A stretch of 18,661 nt of DNA, taken from the NCBI GenBank assembly GCA_023436305.1, contig JAEZJQ010000059.1, forward strand, positions 1 to 18,661, read 5' to 3'. This DNA is from Bacillota bacterium. Lineage in GTDB: Bacteria; Bacillota; UBA4882; UBA8346. A program made the position numbers and the translations under genes. Of this stretch, positions 7,500-13,880 are shown one piece after another (the stretch's first letter is position 1; the number at the start of each line of letters is the position of its first letter). The notes under the pieces are model-generated. The model did not search any database. It saw only the letters and a list, made by a program, of their open reading frames with translations, and was not told the origin of the DNA.

Positions 7500-7556
7500 T
7501 TATTGAAATTGTGACGAACCGTACCTTCCCACCATAAATTTATGTAACCAATCCAT
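7500..7556 (-). pseudogene. 18-codon ORF: truncated small-membrane-protein gene or leader peptide
   Basis: ATG 7556 follows AGGAGT (7568-7563) with a 6-nt gap, one of the best ribosome sites in the window, yet the frame stops after MDWLHKFMVGRYGSSQFQ. The segment FMVGRYGSSQ resembles the N-terminus of small clostridial membrane proteins that begin with a similar F-M-x-G-RYG-x-DQ pattern and continue into hydrophobic helices (from memory, not searched). No hydrophobic continuation exists in any frame before the GT8 start, so either the gene has decayed or the peptide now serves as a leader. Confidence 0.45.
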
Positions 7557-7650
7557 TTGCTTACTCCTAATTTTTATTTTGCGGTAGGATGGTAAAAAAT
7601 ATTCAAAGCAAAAATTTTGACATTGCCATAAAACGAGATTTTGCCGGCTT

Positions 7651-7679
7651 AAAAAAAGCCTGCTAGACTTTCGCAGACT
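7651..7679 (-). terminator. Intrinsic terminator downstream of the 146-aa gene
   Basis: Minus strand: AGTCTGC (7679-7673) pairs with GCAGGCT (7663-7657) with one G-U wobble and a 9-nt loop. A run of seven T (7657-7651) follows. It lies about 75 nt beyond the stop of the gene at 7753-8193. The rest of 7557-7752 holds nothing else I can identify. Confidence 0.75.
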
Positions 7680-7752
7680 TTTATTTTTCGATATTCAATT
7701 GATAATAGGGAATCCTTGAACGCCCGAAATATTCAAAAAATCCCGTTTTGAA

Positions 7753-8193
7753 TTAAGATACCTCGATATTGTCCAAACCGGTCTCACAGAAAATATCGCT
7801 ATATTTATTGACCAGTTCTTCTTTCTTCAAAAAACGTTCATCCGGAGTGAGTTTGGCCAGAGCCTCCTCCCCGTATTTGCGGATCAGATCCCGTTCGGCC
7901 AACCGGTAGGCCAATTCTTCCCAGAAGGTTTGATCGTCGTATTCGTCAATATAATCAAAGACCGGGCTTTCATCTTCAAACTTGCGGCTGGGATAGCAAT
8001 CATCCGGCTGAACGCCATCAGCGAGTTCCGGTAAGCCGAAACTCTTGGCATGGAAGAATATAAATCGTTCCAGTTCATCGTATTTTTGGGTTTCGACATC
8101 CGCTTCGACTTCCAGGGAAGTCACAATCCAGTTGCCCAAAAAAACGAGTTCCAGTAGGGTACGATATTGTTCCCGGGTGAGTTCCAGGTGCAT
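7753..8193 (-). CDS. Acidic hypothetical protein, 146 aa
   Basis: No family is recognised with confidence. ATG 8193 is chosen over an in-frame ATG at 8235 because AGGAGG sits 8 nt before 8193. The protein begins MHLELTREQYRTLLELVFLGNWI, a helical opening seen in small Firmicute proteins of unknown role. It is rich in Asp and Glu (for example DYIDEYDDQTFWEEL around residues 75-89), has no signal peptide or membrane segment and is predicted cytoplasmic and mostly helical. It is a single-gene unit: terminator at 7651-7679, and upstream a sigma-D-type promoter at 8287-8314. If that promoter is real, the product belongs to the motility or cell-separation regulon. Function cannot be told from sequence. 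Confidence 0.78.
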   Translation of the reverse strand: MHLELTREQYRTLLELVFLGNWIVTSLEVEADVETQKYDELERFIFFHAKSFGLPELADGVQPDDCYPSRKFEDESPVFDYIDEYDDQTFWEELAYRLAERDLIRKYGEEALAKLTPDERFLKKEELVNKYSDIFCETGLDNIEVS

Positions 8194-8286
8194 GGTTGAT
8201 TCCTCCTGTGGTAAATGAATTGGTATGCCGCTCATATCAACGGTTAGTTTACTCTTGCGAAAAAGTCTTTAAAATTGGTATTATTG

Positions 8287-8314
8287 TTATCGGCAGCGGA
8301 ATGGATTTGTTTTA
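8287..8314 (-). promoter_or_regulatory. Sigma-D/FliA-type promoter of the 146-aa gene
   Basis: Minus strand: TAAA (8314-8311), 16-nt spacer, GCCGATAA (8294-8287). The -10 is identical to the E. coli FliA consensus and the spacing is within the range reported for sigma-D. It leaves a leader of about 85 nt. The -35 lies inside the palindrome at 8305-8321. Confidence 0.55.
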
Positions 8315-8321
8315 AACAAAT
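8305..8321. repeat. 17-nt palindrome over the -35 element
   Basis: ATTTGTTT, one central T, AAACAAAT: a perfect inverted repeat that covers the -35 of the predicted sigma-D promoter, which is a typical place for a repressor operator. Palindromes like this also arise by chance in AT-rich DNA. Confidence 0.35.
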
Positions 8322-8401
8322 AAGTAATATTTATTGAAAATCGTTGGACACCCGGCGGTTCCCGGTGAACCGGTAAAAACTTTCCATTACCCAAACAGGC
8401 C

Positions 8402-8430
8402 GCCCAAGAGTTTTAAGCCCCCTCTTGGGC
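8402..8430 (-). terminator. Hairpin enclosing the stop codon of the TPR-like gene
   Basis: GCCCAAGAG (8430-8422 on minus) and CTCTTGGGC (8410-8402) form a perfect 9-bp stem, with the TAA stop at 8415-8413 in the loop. No T-tract follows, so termination is uncertain; it may instead protect the 3' end. Confidence 0.35.
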
Positions 8431-9954
8431 AATCTCCCGCAATATCTTCCGCATTTCATCATTCACCGTAATTCCGTCATCCCCAAAGGCTTTTCCCACC
8501 CAGATCAATCCCTCCACTTTGTTTTCAGTGAGCGATAGCAGCCGGATAACTTGCAGGGCCCGCAGGTGAACTCCCAACCGGGCATATTCCGAGGCCAAAT
8601 CAATACCCAGCAAGTCGGAACGAACTTGAGCGGGAATATCTCCAATTGTAGCAATACTACAATATGGTATGGGCTGGTTATGGGCCACCACCAATTGGTT
8701 GGGGGTTCCATCCATCATATTTCGCAGACGCAAGGTTTGAAATAGTTCATAAATTTCACCCATCAACCGTAATGCGCTGTCCCGCTCCCCTATCTCCCGG
8801 TACTTGCCGGCAATCACCATCAAAGCCTCCGGGTAAGCGTCTTTTAGGCTCTGATCTTTTTGGCGAACCGCAATTCCCAATGCCTGCTGCAATAAATTCC
8901 CGGCTTCACCGGCCTGGCCCACCTGGTAAAATTCCACCGCCACATTGCCCCACCATTGGATCTGCCTCGGCACGTCGCCATCCCGGATTTCAGCGAGAAT
9001 GCGCTGCCAGACGGCTGTGGCTTTCGCCTTTTGGCCTGCCTGATAATATTCGGCACCGATCTTCTCCAAACAAAAAAACCGGTATGAACTCTCCGGCTCA
9101 TTTTGAATCAAACCGGCAATTTGTAAAGCTTTATCAAACTTCCGCATCTTGGCGTAAGTTATTGCCAACTCAATTAATGCCGGACTATTGACGGACACCG
9201 CCGCGCTTTCCAATATATACTTCTCAGCCTCGGCCATCAGCCCGGAGCCGGCCGTTCGATACCCGGACTGATAACGGTTGTGGGCAACACCCGCCAGTGC
9301 CGTTCCTTTTAAAAATTCAAGGCCGGATTCCAGGGAAGCGAAACGGATAAAAGCCGCCGCCAAGTTCAAGATCCGGTTCGTTTCGGTTTTCCGGCCGGTT
9401 TGAAATTCGGCTTCGCTTAAGTTTACCAGGGCGTCCGCCCGTTTCAGAAAATCCATATAATTACCTGCCGTATATGGAGTGCCAAGCCACTGTTTGATCA
9501 TTGCCGCGGCCAGCTGTTCCGCTTCCTTAAGCAGCTTAGCCGCATCCCGGTGGTGGACAATATAGGTTTTGGCCAACCAGGTTAAAGCCACCAGCTTCGC
9601 CTGCGGGTTTTTAATACTGTCCACCAGCGGCCGCGCCTGAGTGTAATTTTGTTCCATACCATATCCCCAGACAATGGCAGGCAAAATGTAAAACTCGGTA
9701 AACACTTCATTTCCGATAAAACCGGCCAGAAACAGGCTTTGGGCGTATTGTTTGGCATTGGTATAAACGAAGGCGATCTTCATCATGTCTAAAACTTTAT
9801 TGGAGGAGTTTTGCGCCAGGTAAAACGCGCATTCCAAAGGCCCTTCGTCGGGCGGCCCGATACCGGAGCCGGTTTGGATAAATGCGAAATTGCAAACTAG
9901 GCTAATGATGTAAATCAGAAAAACGAAGCCTATGATTTTCCGAATCTTTTTCAA
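8413..9954 (-). CDS. TPR-like repeat protein with N-terminal signal or anchor
   Basis: A 513-residue protein. TTG 9954 is chosen over a longer frame from 10017 because GAGGTG lies 5 nt before it and a signal-like N-terminus follows: basic KKIRK, then about 20 hydrophobic residues (GFVFLIYIISLVCNFAFI). It is therefore exported or membrane-anchored, with the bulk outside. The remainder is helical with repeating units of about 34-38 residues of TPR character (pattern A-x3-Y-x3-G-x3-KA), clearest in roughly residues 245-400, for example YAKMRKFDKALQIAG and YYQAGQKAKATAVWQ. TPR arrays bind other proteins; the partner is unknown. It stands alone between the 146-aa gene and a MITE-like element. It is CCGG-rich like other resident genes. 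No enzymatic motif was seen. Confidence 0.75.
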   Translation of the reverse strand: MKKIRKIIGFVFLIYIISLVCNFAFIQTGSGIGPPDEGPLECAFYLAQNSSNKVLDMMKIAFVYTNAKQYAQSLFLAGFIGNEVFTEFYILPAIVWGYGMEQNYTQARPLVDSIKNPQAKLVALTWLAKTYIVHHRDAAKLLKEAEQLAAAMIKQWLGTPYTAGNYMDFLKRADALVNLSEAEFQTGRKTETNRILNLAAAFIRFASLESGLEFLKGTALAGVAHNRYQSGYRTAGSGLMAEAEKYILESAAVSVNSPALIELAITYAKMRKFDKALQIAGLIQNEPESSYRFFCLEKIGAEYYQAGQKAKATAVWQRILAEIRDGDVPRQIQWWGNVAVEFYQVGQAGEAGNLLQQALGIAVRQKDQSLKDAYPEALMVIAGKYREIGERDSALRLMGEIYELFQTLRLRNMMDGTPNQLVVAHNQPIPYCSIATIGDIPAQVRSDLLGIDLASEYARLGVHLRALQVIRLLSLTENKVEGLIWVGKAFGDDGITVNDEMRKILREIAQEGA

Positions 9955-9984
9955 ATTACCACCTCTTTCAGAATTAGAAGCGGT

Positions 9985-10008
9985 ATTATAGTATTTCAAT
10001 CCTGTCAA
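9985..10008 (-). promoter_or_regulatory. Perfect -35 and -10 hexamers with abnormally short spacer
   Basis: Minus strand TTGACA (10008-10003) and TATAAT (9990-9985) are both perfect but only 12 nt apart, against the normal 16-18. The pair precedes the TPR-like gene by about 30 nt. It may be a damaged promoter or a chance match. Confidence 0.3.
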
Positions 10009-10044
10009 TTCCGGCACAAGGCATCATTTCCACCATCACTTCCG

Positions 10045-10160
10045 CTAGGAGTCTGTGCGAGTAACACTTTCTAATAGCTAAAACCACTATATGTTGTATA
10101 GAAATTTGTCACCCAACACTAAATAAGCTTCGAAAATCGATTGTTCGCACAGACTCCTAG
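10045..10160. mobile_element. MITE-like element, 116 bp, with perfect 16-bp terminal inverted repeats
   Basis: CTAGGAGTCTGTGCGA (10045-10060) is repeated exactly inverted at 10145-10160. The outermost CTAG is itself a palindrome, so it may be a 4-bp target duplication flanking 12-bp ends (GAGTCTGTGCGA). Target sites of type YTAR are known for IS701-family elements, but no family is assigned here. The 84-nt interior is AT-rich and non-coding, so the element could move only with a transposase from elsewhere. It lies 90 nt upstream of the TPR-like gene. Confidence 0.55.
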
Positions 10161-10236
10161 CCCACGAATATCAAAAAACTATCCGTTGGAACAACCGGTT
10201 TATTTCGGGAATTTATTTCTCCAGTATATTGCCGAT

Positions 10237-10279
10237 AAGAAAAAACTAAAGGCCGGTTCCATTTATAATGGTCCGGCCT
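10237..10279 (-). terminator. Intrinsic terminator of the DUF4177 gene
   Basis: Minus strand: AGGCCGG pairs with CCGGCCT, and inside it CCATT pairs with AATGG, giving a long GC-rich stem (10279-10250). TTTAGTTTTTTCTT follows (10249-10237). It lies about 36 nt beyond the stop codon. Confidence 0.75.
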
Positions 10280-10315
10280 GGGACGCCATCAATAACACAA
10301 GCAACCACAGAGCTT

Positions 10316-10792
10316 TTACTCTTTAACTCTTGAACCCTTCCCCTTATATCCGAAACTCTTCCCCGATGAACCGGGACCCTTTCGTGTATACCCGGAACTC
10401 TTTCCGGCATAGCCGGAGTCCTTTCCAGCATAGCTGGAATCTTTGCCGGTATATCTGGAACCATTTTCCTTATATCCGGAACCCTTCCCATATGTCCGGG
10501 GCTTGTCTCCGTATGTCCGGGAATCTTCCCCACCGGGCCGGAATTTTTTTCCTGAAAAGGCGGAGCCTCTTTCCCGATTGTCAGAGGACTGATCCGCCTG
10601 GGCTGCCGATCCACTATTGATTTTTCTTTTCAATACCGCGATTACTTCCCCGGCGTCAGCCGATGTAAAGCAAGAGACCAATTCCCAGCCCACACTGCCC
10701 TGCTGGTTGAGCACCATATTGAAATTGCCGGTGTCGAGGGTTCCGTCCGCTCTGGGATCGGCCTTGATGATTTTGTATTCCCATTTTTCCAT
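10316..10792 (-). CDS. DUF4177 protein with basic heptad-repeat tail
   Basis: 158 residues, no signal or membrane segment. Residues 1-56 match the DUF4177 pattern: MEKWEYKII at the start, LNQQGSVGWELVS (28-40) and a final IAVLKRK (51-57). This small domain usually stands alone at 50-70 residues and its function is unknown. A linker (58-92) follows, then nine consecutive 7-residue units (93-155) of the form Y-x-G-K-x-S-x, such as YTGKDSS, YAGKDSG and YAGKSSG. The tail is Lys/Gly/Ser/Tyr-rich, strongly basic and surely disordered; such tails often bind nucleic acid or polyanions, but that is inference. ATG 10792 has AAAGGA 9 nt upstream. It is a single-gene unit with a strong terminator. Confidence 0.8.
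   Translation of the reverse strand: MEKWEYKIIKADPRADGTLDTGNFNMVLNQQGSVGWELVSCFTSADAGEVIAVLKRKINSGSAAQADQSSDNRERGSAFSGKKFRPGGEDSRTYGDKPRTYGKGSGYKENGSRYTGKDSSYAGKDSGYAGKSSGYTRKGPGSSGKSFGYKGKGSRVKE
10328..10516 (-). repeat. Nine tandem 21-bp repeats encoding the heptad tail
   Basis: Degenerate 21-bp units that keep the reading frame, each coding one Tyr/Gly/Lys/Ser heptad. On the plus strand they appear as recurrent CCGGAA and ATATCCGG motifs. Units differ by several bases, so the array is old or under protein-level selection. Confidence 0.75.
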
Positions 10793-11137
10793 TGAAGCAC
10801 ATCCTTTTTTTAAATTATTTAAGAAACTACTTCACCAGTCTCTTTTCATTTCACTGAAGTGGGGAAATGAAGTTCTAATTTGGTTTATCTGCCGCTGGGA
10901 AAAAATTCGTTTACTTTATTTGAATCTTTCTATTTCGGTATCAGTTCAAAAAGACCTCCCCAATTTGTATTTTTTTACTAACCATCCATGCCAGTATGGC
11001 ACAACCAGGAATGAAAATAATTTTGTCGGCAGGTTTAACGGGATTCACAGGATGATTTATAAAGATTCGATTTAATCCTTGTAAATCCTGTCCAAATTAA
11101 GTTTTGTAAATCAACACATATCCGTTGAGTTTAAAAG
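10793..11137. other. Divergent intergenic region with a palindrome and a degenerate dispersed-type repeat
   Basis: About 345 nt without a credible gene. An imperfect palindrome lies at 10845-10871: TTCATTTC and GAAATGAA enclose CACTGAAGTG. At about 11038-11094 is an imperfect inverted pair, GATTCACAGGAT and ATCCTTGTAAATC, followed by AAATCCTGTCC. This resembles the GATTTACAGGAT-type sequences scattered between genes in many bacteria. The palindrome may be an operator for the DUF4177 gene, but that is a guess. Confidence 0.35.
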
Positions 11138-11166
11138 TAACTTCCCCGGCATAAACCACATACAAT
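11138..11166 (+). promoter_or_regulatory. Candidate sigma-E (mother-cell) promoter of the spore hydrolase
   Basis: CATACAAT (11159-11166) equals the B. subtilis sigma-E -10 consensus. Fourteen nt upstream, the canonical gap, TAACTTC (11138-11144) matches the weaker -35 consensus at 4 of 7. Start of transcription near 11173 leaves about 27 nt before ATG 11200. Family members in B. subtilis are made in the mother cell, which fits. Confidence 0.4.
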
Positions 11167-11199
11167 GGAAGAACGATTATGTTTTGGGAAGTGAAGTTA

Positions 11200-12660
11200 A
11201 TGGAGATTTATGTAGTTCAGTCCGGCGACACCTTGTTCACTATCGCTCTTAGATATAACACTACGGTCGATGCCATCCAACGTATAAATCAATTACCTAA
11301 CCCCGGCCAACTGGTGGTGGGACAGACGCTGCTGATCCCGGCTCCACCGGCGGAAGCGCTACGCTATACCATAGTTAGCGGGGATACTTTATTTCAGATC
11401 GCCCGAATTTTCAATATATCCGTTAGCGCTATTGTCCAGGCCAATAATATTCCTAACCCTAACCAAATTCAAACGGGAACGGTGTTGGTCATCCCCGATT
11501 GGTCCCAAATTCGCTATACTGTCCGCCCGGGAGATACTTTATACACCATTGCCGGCCGGCATGATATACCGTTAAGCCTGATTGCCAAAGTCAACAGGAT
11601 AACCGATCCTTCCCGGATTTATCCTGGCCAAAACCTGGTCATCCCACAACCGGTACCCTTGGTTTCTCCGGTAGAAATCGAAACACTGGCCTATTTTCAT
11701 CTTTTGAATATGACGGCTTTGGAGAGGGCTTTACCCGGGCTCAGTCCCTACATTACTTTTGGAGCTCTCTTCAATTATAATGTGAATATAGAAGGAAACA
11801 TAACGGTCCCGGCCAATACCACCCGGGCCATTAACCTGCTTAACAGTTCCAACATCCGGCCACTAATGGTCATTACCAACTGGGGAACAACCGGAACCTT
11901 CGACTCGGATGTAGCCCGGGCCATCATTGGTACCGCGGAGATAAAAGCCCGGACCATCGCCAATATCCAAACGATTATGGAACAGTATGGCTTTGCGGGG
12001 GTGAACGTAGACTTTGAAAATATGTATCCGGAGGACCGGCAGCTTTTTACCGCCTTTATCCGTGACTTGGTAGCGGCTTTAAAACCCCGCGGTTATCTGG
12101 TTTCTCTTGCCATGGCGCCCAAATATGCCGACTTCCCAAACTCCCCCTGGGTGGGCGCTTTCGATTACGGCGCTTTGGGTCAAGTGGCTGACTTCATTCA
12201 CCTGATGACCTATGAATGGGGTTGGGTTGGCGGCCCTCCAATGGCTGTCGCTCCTATCAATCAAGTCCGGCCGGTGTTAGCATATGCTACCTCACTGATC
12301 CCACCGGAAAAAATTTTACAAGGAATCCCGCTCTACGGTTATAACTGGCCGCTGCCGTATCCCTCCGGAAGACTGGCCACACCAATCAACTTGGTCGATG
12401 TATATAGCCTGGCCTACCGTAATAATGCCAATATCAATTATGATCAGGTGGCCCAATCTCCCTGGTTTCAGTATACTGATGAAAATGGAGTCCAACATGA
12501 GGTATGGTTTGAAGATCTCCGTTCTTTACAAGCCAAGTATGATATATTAAAGGAGTTTAATTTACGCGGGGCGGGTTTTTGGTCCAATGTAAACTATCCT
12601 TTCGGCACTCCCGCCGGTTGGGCGTTATTAGGGCAGAATTTTACGGTGATGAAGGTTTAA
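11200..12660 (+). CDS. Spore cortex-lytic N-acetylglucosaminidase, three LysM plus GH18 (SleL/YaaH type)
   Basis: 486 residues. Three LysM peptidoglycan-binding domains come first (about 3-47, 55-99, 105-149), each with the (Y)xVxxGDTLxxIA pattern, followed by a GH18 domain (about 158-486). The catalytic strand reads GVNVDFEN with Asp271 and Glu273 as the acid-base pair region; MTYEWGWVGGPP and GIPLYGYNW are further GH18 landmarks of the SleL/YaaH group. These enzymes degrade cortex fragments during germination and are deposited on the spore by the mother cell, without a classical signal peptide, and none is seen here. ATG 11200 is preferred over ATG 11179 because LysM1 begins at once and GGGAAG lies 8 nt upstream. 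B. subtilis YaaH carries two LysM domains; this one has three. The gene ends 3 nt before the convergent DUF1232 gene, with no terminator. Confidence 0.9.
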   Translation: MEIYVVQSGDTLFTIALRYNTTVDAIQRINQLPNPGQLVVGQTLLIPAPPAEALRYTIVSGDTLFQIARIFNISVSAIVQANNIPNPNQIQTGTVLVIPDWSQIRYTVRPGDTLYTIAGRHDIPLSLIAKVNRITDPSRIYPGQNLVIPQPVPLVSPVEIETLAYFHLLNMTALERALPGLSPYITFGALFNYNVNIEGNITVPANTTRAINLLNSSNIRPLMVITNWGTTGTFDSDVARAIIGTAEIKARTIANIQTIMEQYGFAGVNVDFENMYPEDRQLFTAFIRDLVAALKPRGYLVSLAMAPKYADFPNSPWVGAFDYGALGQVADFIHLMTYEWGWVGGPPMAVAPINQVRPVLAYATSLIPPEKILQGIPLYGYNWPLPYPSGRLATPINLVDVYSLAYRNNANINYDQVAQSPWFQYTDENGVQHEVWFEDLRSLQAKYDILKEFNLRGAGFWSNVNYPFGTPAGWALLGQNFTVMKV

Positions 12661-12663
12661 ATC

Positions 12664-13551
12664 TTAACCTTTCTCCCCCGCCGCCGCAGCTTCATCCCGC
12701 GGCTTCCCGAAGAGCGTCACCAACTTCTTGAATATAACATTCGGCAATTTCTCGCTTAAATTGGCCAAAGCCCGGGTAAAGGCATGGCCTTGGATAATTA
12801 ACTCCAATACATCCGGCCGGCCTTTCCAATTCTCCCGGATGATTTCGGGCGGGATTTCGGCGGCCAACTTGGCGGTTAACAGGCCCATGGCCACCGTATC
12901 ATCCACGAATCCCAGAGGTCCGGCGATGATTTCAGGGATAAAATCAAACGGTGATAAAGCATAGGCTACACATAAGGCGATTTTTAACTTTAATTCGGGG
13001 GCGATCCGGGAATCTCTGGCCAGGTTAACCAGAAGTATTAATAAATCGGGAATCGTACACAGGATATCCGCTACTTCCTTCACCATGGTCCCGGCGTTTT
13101 TCCCGGCCCAGGCCAAAAACCGTTCCCGGAATGAACCCACTGCTTCCTCCTCCACTTCAAACGTCTTCGGTTGTATAAGTACATGCGGATTTTTTTGTGC
13201 TTGTCCTCCCTTGGAATCCGGAATCAGCCGGTTAGGATCGATGAGGATCGTATCGTCCTTCACCGTGGCGGCCCCGGCAAACCGGCTGTTAAAAGTCCGC
13301 ACCAGATTTAAAATCCCGGGGATCATAAACTTGGGCAATTTTCCGATGGATTGAACTTTTAACCGAATATAATTATCCATGGCCACATCAATCGTTCCCC
13401 GGATATCCGCCCCAAATCCCAGAAATTTTCCCTCCAGCCCCAAAGTACCGTCGAGTTCGGAGATAAAGAGCATCCGGCCGGACTCGTCCCATTCGCCGTT
13501 CACCGTCAAACCTTGAATGCTGAATTTCGTAATGGGTATCAACGTATTCAT
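12664..13551 (-). CDS. DUF1232 (YkvA-like) protein with beta-rich N-terminal domain
   Basis: 295 residues. The DUF1232 core is at about 190-235: LKLKIALCVAYALSPFDFIPE followed by LGFVDDTVAMGLL, matching the family's hydrophobic Y-x-x-SP-x-D-x-IP and D-D motifs, probably a membrane-associated helical hairpin. The role of DUF1232 is unknown. Residues 1-115 alternate hydrophobic and polar residues as in beta strands and are unrecognised. The C-terminus is Ala/Glu-rich. The family is often about 100-130 residues, so this is an extended version. The start ATG 13551 has only a poor, very close ribosome site (GGAAAGGA abutting it). Transcription from the convergent spore hydrolase gene could run antisense through the whole gene. 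Confidence 0.8.
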   Translation of the reverse strand: MNTLIPITKFSIQGLTVNGEWDESGRMLFISELDGTLGLEGKFLGFGADIRGTIDVAMDNYIRLKVQSIGKLPKFMIPGILNLVRTFNSRFAGAATVKDDTILIDPNRLIPDSKGGQAQKNPHVLIQPKTFEVEEEAVGSFRERFLAWAGKNAGTMVKEVADILCTIPDLLILLVNLARDSRIAPELKLKIALCVAYALSPFDFIPEIIAGPLGFVDDTVAMGLLTAKLAAEIPPEIIRENWKGRPDVLELIIQGHAFTRALANLSEKLPNVIFKKLVTLFGKPRDEAAAAGEKG

Positions 13552-13880
13552 TCCTTTCCACTAACTTAAAATTATGGGTTGATTGTTACGGATGCCGTGT
13601 CGGTATCGTTTTTGGCAAGATATGCCTTTCACCATTACCTTCGGAAGAATCGGCAAATAATAAAGATCTTTTTACAGGAAAATCCGGAAAAACAAACATA
13701 AATATACTTCTCCCACAAAATAACGGCCTTCTTCATCCAAAAACATCCTTTATCATCCACTCCCATTATCCGATGTATAAATAAACAGTGACAAACCTAT
13801 CTTCGTACTAACACGATATGACTGGCATCGGAACCAACGGTGAAAATGAACCTAATTTGTGTTAAGAAGGGGCGATTACA
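13552..13880. other. Intergenic region, 329 nt
   Basis: Divergent spacer between the DUF1232 gene and the GH16 pseudogene. Apart from the plus-strand hairpin at 13589-13613 and AAGGGG before ATG 13881, I see no gene and no promoter good enough to report. Confidence 0.5.
13589..13613 (+). terminator. Plus-strand hairpin with T-tract, no plus-strand gene directly before it
   Basis: GATGCCG (13591-13597), loop TGT, CGGTATC (13601-13607) form a 7-bp stem with one G-U pair. C13589 and G13608 can extend it past a bulge, and five T follow (13609-13613). It lies 38 nt beyond the start codon of the minus-strand DUF1232 gene, where read-through from the spore hydrolase gene would arrive. Confidence 0.4.

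Noticed and set aside
8664..9191. Plus-strand open frame of 175 codons opposite the TPR-like gene
   Set aside because: Pro/Ser/Arg-rich shadow of a GC-rich coding strand, no ribosome site.
10232..10239. GCCGATAA on the plus strand as a third sigma-D promoter
   Set aside because: No TAAA at 14-16 nt upstream (TTTA there instead) and no plus-strand gene follows; it overlaps a minus-strand terminator region.
10328..10516. Regular repeats as a CRISPR array
   Set aside because: Units are 21 bp, contiguous without spacers, degenerate, and in frame with a protein.
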